This document shows, one piece after another, positions 56,663 to 64,000 of a stretch of DNA of 64,000 nt. The notes beneath the pieces are model-generated. The model worked only from the letters and a program-made list of their open reading frames with translations. It had not been told where the DNA came from and searched no databases. Made by a program: the position numbers and the translations under genes. This DNA comes from Platerodrilus igneus. Lineage: Eukaryota > Arthropoda > Insecta > Coleoptera > Lycidae. Position 1 is the stretch's first letter, and each line of letters opens with the position of its first letter. The stretch is from contig JARFIW010000658.1 in assembly GCA_036346225.1 (NCBI GenBank), positions 1 through 64,000 on the forward strand, read 5' to 3'.

Positions 56663-57300
56663 TTCGGGAACTAAGTAAATTCAGTTAATTGGGAAGGGGT
56701 ATCCAGATACACCAATGATGAAGCCGTATTTGGGAGAAGCACTTTATTATAAAAATTTCTTTGACTTGACAAAATTTAGCGCGCGTTTCTACAAGATTGT
56801 AAAAAAAGGTAACGTGTAATTTGATAAATTTAGGAAACCAAAAGCTAAAAACCAACCGTTTTCCATATAGGAAGAATGTCAAAGGAATTGCTGAAACAAG
56901 ACAGTTTGGCACCCCTTAATTATAACTCTAGCAAAAGCCTTTCAAGTTTAGTGAATATTGTAACGTGTTTCAGCCATTTAAAAAGTATATCATTTTTTAT
57001 TATTATTTTTACTATTTCTTCTATAGGAACCTTCCGCGCCACTGTAGTAGTTAGACGGTATATCCTAAAATTGTTACGGCGTCTCCGCCCATTCAGGACT
57101 AATCCAAATTAATTCGTAATGCTCAATTTACCCGTAACAAAACTTTTGTTTCAAATTATTGCCAGGTGTTGTAAATTAGTGTTAGAAATTCACTGTATTC
57201 CATCTCAGCCGACATCGTAGACAACCGTTGTCAAAATGAGTGTGAACTTTTGGGTCATGTACGATCTTAGTGTACAGATTTAAGGGCCTCCCTCCTCCTG
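56663..57300. other. No gene recognised
   Basis: Spacer between the deleted mariner and the SINE cluster. Short frames (56876-57112) have no recognisable content. Confidence 0.5.
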
Positions 57301-57311
57301 GTAATTATCCA

Positions 57312-57590
57312 CCACTAAATTTGATATTCCAATGCTACACCCGAAAGCACTACATTGGTCAGGGAACAAGTATCTTTACCAGGAAATTTTGAATCTCGCA
57401 AAACCCTAACTGCTCCAAGCAAGGTAAGGATGTTTAACGTGCGTGATAACACTCACAGACGGGAGCTACATTTTATCACTCATCCAAACGAGGACGTATT
57501 ATTGTAAAAATACTTGTCTATCATTTTTCAATCGGTCTGTGTGGAGAATTGAACCATTGACGTCGTGATCATCCACGGAGCCGCCCAGTA
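57312..57590 (-). repeat. SINE copy A of a head-to-tail cluster
   Basis: Starts in plus orientation near CCAATGCTACACCCGAAAGC and matches the SINE in copia: TACATTGG, AGGTAAGGATGTTTAACGTG, CACTCACAGACGGGAG, CTCATCC-AACGAGG. Its tRNA-like end is degraded (GAATTGAACCATTGACG near 57548). Confidence 0.78.
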
Positions 57591-57593
57591 ATT

Positions 57594-57890
57594 ATCTCTC
57601 TACATTTCATTTTACAGTGTTCCACCCGAAGATACTACATTGGTCAGGAAGTAAGCCTTTTTTTAGTTGGAAACTTTGAATTTTACCAAATTCTTACTAT
57701 TCCAAGCAAAGTAGAGATCCTTAACGTGTGTGACAACACTCGCAGACGGGAAGTACATTTTACCCCTCATCCGAGCCAGGGCGTGTTTTTGTAAAAAGTG
57801 CTCGACTAACATTCTTCAAGCAGTCCGTGTCATGAATCGAACCTGGGACCTTGGGATCAGCAGTCATAGGCGAACCTGTTTGATCCATAA
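57594..57890 (-). repeat. SINE copy B
   Basis: Same landmarks as copy A, beginning near GTGTTCCACCCGAAGA. Here the minus strand keeps a good B box, GGTTCGATTC, near 57838, within a tRNA-like end. It follows copy A directly in the same orientation. Confidence 0.8.
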
Positions 57891-57892
57891 TC

Positions 57893-57990
57893 TGCCTGGT
57901 AATTATCTACCCCTACATTTGACTTTCCAATGATCCAACCGAAGGCATTACATTGACAGAAAGCTAGTTTTTTACCTGGTATGCATTAAA
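57893..57990 (-). repeat. SINE copy C, truncated
   Basis: CCTGGTAATTATCTACCCC, CCAATGATCCAACCGAAGG and ATTACATTGACAGAAAGC repeat the first part of copies A and B. It then breaks off near 57990. Confidence 0.7.
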
Positions 57991-58300
57991 GCATATATTC
58001 AAAATTTGCATGGAGAAAATCAATGTTTTTAAAGTTCGGATAAATGATATTGTTCGCTCTCTTTATACAATACCTTTCGCTTCCTTGAATGCGCATTTTA
58101 CAGCCTATGAGATTTGGAATCATCTATACAATGGGCTAGTAGTTGTATATTTACGTCAACTACAAGAAGGTGGCCTAGGTCATTTTTCCTGAACAAAAGA
58201 AAATCTTGTTACCATGGCAACAAATAATGGCTTACTAAAACTATTACTGTAAAATCTGAGCTCAAAAAGTTGAAGCATTTCCATTCAAGTAAATTTTAAA
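57991..58300. other. No gene recognised
   Basis: Spacer between the SINE cluster and the mariner relic, including a short frame at 58010-58192 without recognisable content. A mariner inverted repeat would be expected here but was not identified. Confidence 0.45.
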
Positions 58301-58307
58301 AGGAAGC

Positions 58308-59285
58308 ATGTCGAATGCAAATGTGAAAATCAATAAATTAGAGTATAGAGCCATCATCAAATACCTATATTTGAAGAGGTTAAGTGGTACGAAGTTTAAG
58401 ACGATATGCACATTTGACGATCAATGCACATCATATCCGACTGTGAAAAGTTGTAAATCGCGAAATTCAAAAGAGGAAAACTTTTTCTTGAAGATGAGAA
58501 GTGACCATGAGGACCGATTTCGATGTCCATCCCGAAAATATTGACTCAGTTTATGACATAATATTATCAGACCGTAAAATTGGGCTGAACATATAGCTGA
58601 GGCACTAAGATTTGATATGAACGCGCTCATCATATCAAAATATGAAACAGAAAATTCATAACCAAGTCACTCTTCATCTGCTTTGCTATATCGTATAATT
58701 TAAAATAGTTCATGTCGATTTAGATATGAAAACGATTTCTGCAAAATGGATTCTCAAGGTCTTGAACGTTGAACACAAATGAGCAAGAGTAGCATTAACG
58801 TCAATCTGTGCACGTTTTGAAGAAGATCCAGATTTTTAAACCGTCTTGAAATTATGAATGAAACAAGAGTTCATTTTTATTATCCAGAAACAAAACAGTA
58901 ATCGATAGGTAGCGTCATGGTTCTCCAAGTTCTAGCTAAGGTGTTTCGAGTTAAAAAATCTGCTAAAAAAGTTTTTGCTTCAGTTTTTTAGGATATTCGT
59001 GGAATAATTATTATCGATTACCTAAAAAAGGCCAAAATATCAGTGGGAATTAATTTACTAAATTACTAACTACCCTGAAAGAGAAAGTTAAGGAAACAAG
59101 GTGTGGGGTGTTAGCAAAAGTTGTGTTGTTTTGCAAGACACCTGCACACAAATCACGCTTTACCATGAATTTAGTTTGGGATCTACGATTCCAATCACTG
59201 GAACATCAATCTTGTTCCCCAGATTTAACCCTATTAGTCTACTACCGGTTTCCATACGCGTGAAGTTAGACCCCAACTTTTGAAA
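58308..59285 (+). pseudogene. Mariner transposase, full-length relic
   Basis: The ATG at 58308 gives INKLEYRAIIKYLYLKRLSG, the mariner HTH_48-type start. Further on, in changing frames, come SDRKIG near 58570, VHVDLDMKTISAKWILKVLN near 58710-58770, and ICARFEEDPDF near 58805-58840. A D-E-T-W-type box near 58850-58865 is changed, here MKQEF where the first catalytic Asp is expected. Later come VASWFSKF and LEHQSCSPDLT near 59190-59230, with an S-P-D of the third catalytic site. More than five frameshifts and stops. The last ~135 bases (59149-59285) occur again at 62568-62704, and the paired-motif array starts directly behind. Confidence 0.76.
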
Positions 59286-60195
59286 AAAATAACTTTCTAT
59301 AGCTCATTCGTTTGCACATTGTTTGCACATGTATGCACATCTGGTATTTTTGATTGCACACTTTTCGTTTAAAAATTATTCAAGAAACAATTTAGGGGGC
59401 CAACTTCACACTGGCCTCCGATTTTCAGCAAATTTATTTTAAACCGGCGAAATTAATACATCATCGTTTGCACATGTATGCACATCTACTATTTTTGTTT
59501 GCACACTTTTCGTTTAAAATTTATTAAAGAAACCATTGTGGCGGGCCAACTTCGCACTAGCTCCCCGACATTCAGCAAATTCATTTTAAACCGACGAAAT
59601 AGATAGATCTTCGTTTGCACATGTATGCACATCTATTATTTTTGTTTGCACACTTCCAGTTAAAAGTAATTTAATATTCAGCTTCATAGTCCTCGCTATA
59701 CGATAGCTACTGTTGAAAACGTGAAAACATTGTTACAATGAACCCAATTGATACCTTTTAGTTTGCACATTACGAAACACATCAACTTTTTGTTTGCACA
59801 CCACTGTAAGTAAAAAAACTTTTACATTTAATCACGGATGCTAACTACGAAAGTAAATGTTAAATAAGTTTTGAACTATAGGTGTGCAAACGAAAAAGCG
59901 ACTTGATTCATGATGTGCAAACGAAGATACTTTGATTTCCGCCATCACATGTTAGAATTGCACAAAAATGCAATATTGGACATGTGTGAAGTTAGCATCC
60001 GTGATTAAATTTAAAATTTTTTTTGACTTACAGTGGTGTGCAAACAAAAAGTTGATGTGTTTCGTAATGTGCAAACTAAAAGGTATCAATTGGGTTCATT
60101 GTAACAATGTTTTCACGTTTTCAACAGTAGCTATCGTATAGCGAGGACTATGAAGCTGAATGTTAAATTACTTTTAAATTGGAAGTTTGCACATT
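59286..60195 (+). repeat. Paired-motif array, block 1
   Basis: GTTTGCACAT followed 31 bases later by GTTTGCACAC recurs near 59464/59495, 59612/59643 and 59761/59792. Reverse-orientation pairs lie near 59882/59913 and 60035/60066. Spacers are three different 21-mers (GTATGCACATCT..., TACGAAACACAT..., CATGAATCAAGT...). Pairs come about every 150 bp. No coding frame. Confidence 0.85.
59649..60193. repeat. Large inverted repeat inside block 1
   Basis: 59649-59843 and 59990-60193 are reverse complements over nearly 200 bases (TTCAGCTTCATAGTCCTCGC against GCGAGGACTATGAAGCTGAA, and AACCCAATTGATACC against GGTATCAATTGGGTT). About 146 bases lie between, including a reverse pair of the motif. The arms face each other with CACTGTAAG / CTTACAGTG. 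Confidence 0.88.
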
Positions 60196-60196
60196 T

Positions 60197-60322
60197 GTAA
60201 CGTATTTTTTTTGTTGGGCGCCAGTGAAACGTATTTTTTTGTTGGATGGGCGCCAGTGAAACGTATTTTTTTGTAGGATGCGCGCCAGTGAAACGTAATT
60301 TTATAAATGGGCGCCAGTGCAC
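60197..60322. repeat. Minisatellite, ~33-bp unit
   Basis: Four copies of GGGCGCCAGTGAAACGTA followed by a T-run and GTTGGAT or GTAGGAT, ending GGGCGCCAGTGCAC. It directly follows the paired-motif array. Confidence 0.88.
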
Positions 60323-62233
60323 AAAAATTTTCCGCTTCCTTCACAGAGAATCGAAGAAAGGGTCATCTTCCGACATAACTAGGAGTCTATTCCTGGGTAG
60401 AGCAATAAGAAGTGGGGGGTAAATCGAATTTTCTTTTCAAACAAACACTAAACAAAGTTAAATAGGCGCCACCAAGTCCTGAGATAATCACGATAAGAGC
60501 AAAGCACAATTCTAAGGGCGGACGTGGAAACCCAAAGATAAAACGATGGCCTTCGTTAACAAAAACCTGTCTTATAAAAATAAGACGCAGCTCCTGTAAG
60601 AAATTACAAAGATTAAATAAAAAAAATGTAGAACACCATTTGTGTCATATAAAAGTATCAAAAATAAAAAAATGTATATCCAATATGATATTGGCACAAA
60701 ATTATTACTCAAAAATTCTACCTTTATGTTGTCAGATTTGATCGCATTTGACCAAAATAAAAGTCTCAAAGTTTAACTAATTATTTACTGAAGTAAAAAA
60801 ACTTTCTTTTAAAAATTCATAACTTTTTAACATGTAAAAATTCTCAACAATGATGTTTATAACAAAATCAAAATTTTGTCTTTTTAAAGTAAAAGACTGC
60901 TCTCTAAACATGAGCTTGTTTTAAATATTTAATCAAAAAAATGTGTAAACACAATGCATTGAACTAGCATTTCTATCCTGGGCAGATCTTATCAGGTAGA
61001 TTACAGTTTCATAATTATTACGCAGCGTGTATTTAAACTTTGCAATGAAGTGAAATAAACTTCCATGTACATAACAAATTAAAAGTAAACAAAAGTTCAC
61101 TGCTATTACTTATCAAGTACTTTTTGTATTAAGTATATAAATTTTCATAACAAAAATTTTTTGTATAAACACAAATGCAAACACTTTGCAATTGCCACTA
61201 AACGAATATAAATTTATAAAGTTTTTATAATTTATATGTGAATAAAAGCTAACTTCAAGATTGAAGAATGTTTAATTTGAATTTTAGTAAAGCTACACGA
61301 AGCATCTGCTTTCACGGCAAATATCTTTAAAATGTTACTACATCACAAAAAAAATATAACGTCGAAAATATACTTCGAAATTTATCTGAAGTTCAAATGT
61401 AAACAAAGCCTACAAATATATAAACCTAACCTAACAAAATTTCTTTCTGAGGTTTGTAAAACCAGTTTAACAATAATCGAAAATAAAACAGGTCATATGG
61501 TCATAAACATGAAAGCAAATTTCGTGTTTTTTATATGACCGTCTGTTTATCAAAGACTAACGACATTCTAAACACATGCAAAATTTCTTAAATTTAATAA
61601 CGAACCAAACTGCATCTGATTTTCATAGACAAATCCCATTAGAAAATTCACCAGCTTCAAACAACACCATAAACCATTTCAAACTTAGGAAACAGCAATC
61701 ACGACCACATGTCCGCAATATCCAATCTTTGTACAGAACTATACAACTTACAAAACAAATTCTCACTTGTACTTTTCTATTGTTTTTCGTAGGCGCGCTA
61801 AATAAATGAAACAAAATTAAATTAAGTTCGTAAAATGTGTAAATTACAAACCGTTAGTAGAAGTTATTGATATTTATTCAAGTCTACCATGACTTGAACC
61901 ACTCACACAATTAATTTAATCGAAGGTCGCAAAGCCTCTAGTCTGGAAAACATTTTGAGGAATTGATAGCTTGGCTGCGACTAACGAACAAACGAGAAAC
62001 GAACGATAGTGACGATTCAAAGACTCGCCGTTAGAGGTGGGGAAATACGAAAGCAACAAGATTGCTAGAGATGCTCGACAAAATAAGTTTATATCACACA
62101 GATATTTTACTACAAAAAGATTATTAAAACGAAGCGTTCCATTATGTACTATATGGAACATTAATAAAGAATAAGGCACGCTTGGCGCATTATACTTGTA
62201 ATTCAATGCAAATAAATACTGATCAAATTAAAC
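60323..62233. other. No gene recognised
   Basis: About 1.9 kb of strongly AT-rich spacer between the two paired-motif blocks. Frames at 61332-61538, 61576-61809 and 61916-62206 have no family features or codon signals that I would trust. Confidence 0.5.
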
Positions 62234-63785
62234 ATGCTTCACATTAAGAAACATCAACTTTTTGTTTGCACACCACTGTAAGTCAAATTTTTTTAAAAAT
62301 TTAATCAGGGGGGGGGCTAACTTCACACATGTCTAATATCGCATTTTTGTGCAATTCTAACATGTGATGACGAAAATCATAGTATATTCGTTTGCACATC
62401 ATGAATCAAGTCGCTTTTTCGTTTGCACACCTTTAGTTCAAAACTAATTTAACATTTACTTTCGTAGTACCCGCTTTACGAGAGCTATTGTTCAAAATGG
62501 GCGTAAATGGATTACAGTGAGCTTATTTGATAGCTTCTCGTTTGCACATTAGGAAACACATTCACACAAATCACGCTTTGCCGTGAATTCAATTTGGGAT
62601 CCACGTTTCCAAACACTGGAACATCAATCTTGTTCCCCAGATTTAGCCCTATTAGTCTACTACCGGTTTCCATACGCGTGAAGTTAGACCCCAACTTTTG
62701 AAAAAAATAACTTTCTATAGCTCATTCGTTTGCACATTGTTTGCACATGTATGCACATCTGGTATTTTTGTTTGCACACTTTTCGTTTAAAAATTATTCA
62801 AGAAACAATTTAGGGGGGAGCCAACTTCACACTGGCCCCCCGATTTTCAGCAAATTTATTTTAAACCGGTGGAATTAATACATCATCGTTTGCACATGTA
62901 TGCACATCTACTATTTTTGTTTGCACACCTTTCGTTTAAAAGTTATTAAAGAAACCATTGTGGCGGGCCAACTTCGCACTAGCTCCCCGACATTCAGCAA
63001 ATTCATTTTGAACAGACGAAATTGATAGATCTTCGTTTGCACATGTATGCACATCTATTATTTTCGTTTGCACACTTCCAGTTTAAAAGTAATTTAACAT
63101 TCAGCTTCATAGTCCTCGCTATACGATAGCTTACAATGAACCCAATTGATACCTTTTTGTTTGCACATTACGAAACACATCAACTTTTTGTTTGCACACT
63201 ACTGTAAGTCAAAAAAATTTTAATTTAATCAGGGGGGACTAACTTCGCACATGTCCAATATCGCATTTTTGTGCAATTCTAACATCTGATGACGGAAATC
63301 ATAGTATCTTCGTTTGCACATCATGAATCAAGTTGCTTTTTCGTTTGCACACCTTTAGTTCAAAACTAATTTAACATTTACTTTCGTAGTACCCGCTATA
63401 CGAGAGTTATTGTTCAAAATGTGCATAAATGGATTACAGTGAGCCTATTTGATAGCTTTTAGTTTGCACATTAAGAAACATCAACTTTTTGTTTGCACAC
63501 CACTGTAAGTAAAAAAAAATTTAAATTTAATCAAGGGGGGGGCTAAGTTCAAACATGTCAAATAACGCATTTTTGTGCAACTCTAACATGTGATAACGGA
63601 AATTAAAGTATCTACGTTTGCACATCATAAATCAAGTCGCTTTTTCGTTTGCACACCTTTAGTTCAAAACTAATTTAACATATACTTTCGTAGTACCCGC
63701 TATACGAGAGCTATTGTTCAAAATGTGCATAAATGGATTACAGTGAGCCTAATTGATACTTTTCGTTTGCACATTACCAGACATA
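62234..63785 (+). repeat. Paired-motif array, block 2
   Basis: About twenty GTTTGCACA[T/C] motifs, nearly all in the plus orientation. Pairs start near 62388, 62885, 63033, 63160, 63311, 63461 and 63615, most often with 31 bases between the two motif starts. Distances between pairs are close to 150 bases (122-189). Unit types alternate, giving a higher-order pattern: a unit with CATGAATCAAGTCGCTTTTT in the spacer alternates with one with AAACA(CA)TCAACTTTTT. The stretch 62568-63115 repeats 59149-59690. Confidence 0.85.
62568..62704 (+). pseudogene. Duplicated mariner transposase tail inside the array
   Basis: Nearly identical to 59149-59285, with CACAAATCACGCTTT, ACATCAATCTTGTTCCCCAG and CCTATTAGTCTACTACCGGT in both. 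It encodes only the region around the third catalytic site of a mariner transposase, with stops. It is embedded in the paired-motif array with the same following sequence, so mariner tail and array were copied together. Confidence 0.82.
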
Positions 63786-64000
63786 CACATGAACCTATAC
63801 CGTTGATTGAGAGTATTTTAATCAACACATTTAGTAAAATATTGTTTTCAAATGTATATAGTCCTATGTATTTACATTATTATATAGCGCTACAAGATGT
63901 CGCTAGTTCGAGAATTCGTTTTCAACCGTCTCGTATGAATACTAGACAACAGGAGGTATGTACTTCCCCTTAAGCAAAACTTAAAATTTCTGTTGTATTT
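63786..64000. other. No gene recognised
   Basis: AT-rich end of the window after the last GTTTGCACAT near 63766. No frame of note. Confidence 0.5.

Noticed and set aside
60131..60322. 63-codon minus-strand frame with repeated HWRP text
   Set aside because: It is a direct translation of the 33-bp minisatellite.
59286..63785. Regularly spaced repeats reminiscent of a CRISPR array
   Set aside because: Units are about 150 bp, spacers are repeated rather than unique, the genome is eukaryotic and no cas-like gene is near. It fits a transposon- or satellite-type array.

Overview
The window looks like arthropod, most likely insect, nuclear DNA. It is AT-rich and packed with eukaryotic transposable elements: Ty3/gypsy (including env-bearing errantiviruses), copia, BEL/Pao, several non-LTR (LINE) families, Tc1/mariner elements and a tRNA-derived SINE. 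Errantiviruses with a serine-tRNA-type primer site point to insects. I recognise no host protein gene, no rRNA and no genuine tRNA gene, and no bacterial-style gene organisation. Nearly every coding region is a decaying relic with stops, frameshifts or deletions.

Layout. 1-4324 is the 5' part of a BEL/Pao element on the minus strand, with gag, protease and RT/RNase H and a primer site at 4302-4324. 5290-5895 is a LINE endonuclease relic. 5935-8295 is a Jockey-like LINE that has lost its endonuclease. 8300-10640 holds an RTE-like LINE whose 3' end occurs three times in a row. 10638-16832 is a Tc1/mariner-type transposase gene split by errantivirus copy 1 (11487-16589). 18890-24330 carries two blocks of a ~150-bp repeat around Ty3/gypsy integrase and LINE RT relics. 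24830-27520 is a minus-strand gypsy gag-pol next to a TG-rich higher-order repeat. 28085-30005 has a LINE 3' end and another gypsy RT. 34140-35565 is a gypsy gag relic. 37799-53967 is errantivirus copy 2 on the minus strand. Its integrase is broken by a complete copia element (40357-47579), whose 5' LTR is itself broken by a 2-kb foreign LTR fragment (40434-42437) and whose integrase region carries a SINE. 54175-55060 is a plus-strand BEL/Pao relic, 55947-56660 a 714-bp deleted mariner with near-perfect inverted repeats, 57312-57990 three SINEs in a row, and 58308-59285 another mariner relic. The right end (59290-60195 and 62234-63785) is an array of a paired motif.

Two observations stand out. 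First, target-site duplications visible by eye (CGCG, AGTTC, AGTT) prove an order of insertion, and both errantiviruses entered a CGCG site. Second, the right-hand repeat carries a two-part motif, GTTTGCACAT then GTTTGCACAC, with starts almost always 31 bp apart although the 21-bp spacers differ. The pairs recur about every 150 bp, in both orientations, and a reverse copy sits 30 kb away at 28890-29135. This resembles the direct repeats inside Tc1-type inverted repeats, multiplied into an array. It is the best candidate here for something not yet described.
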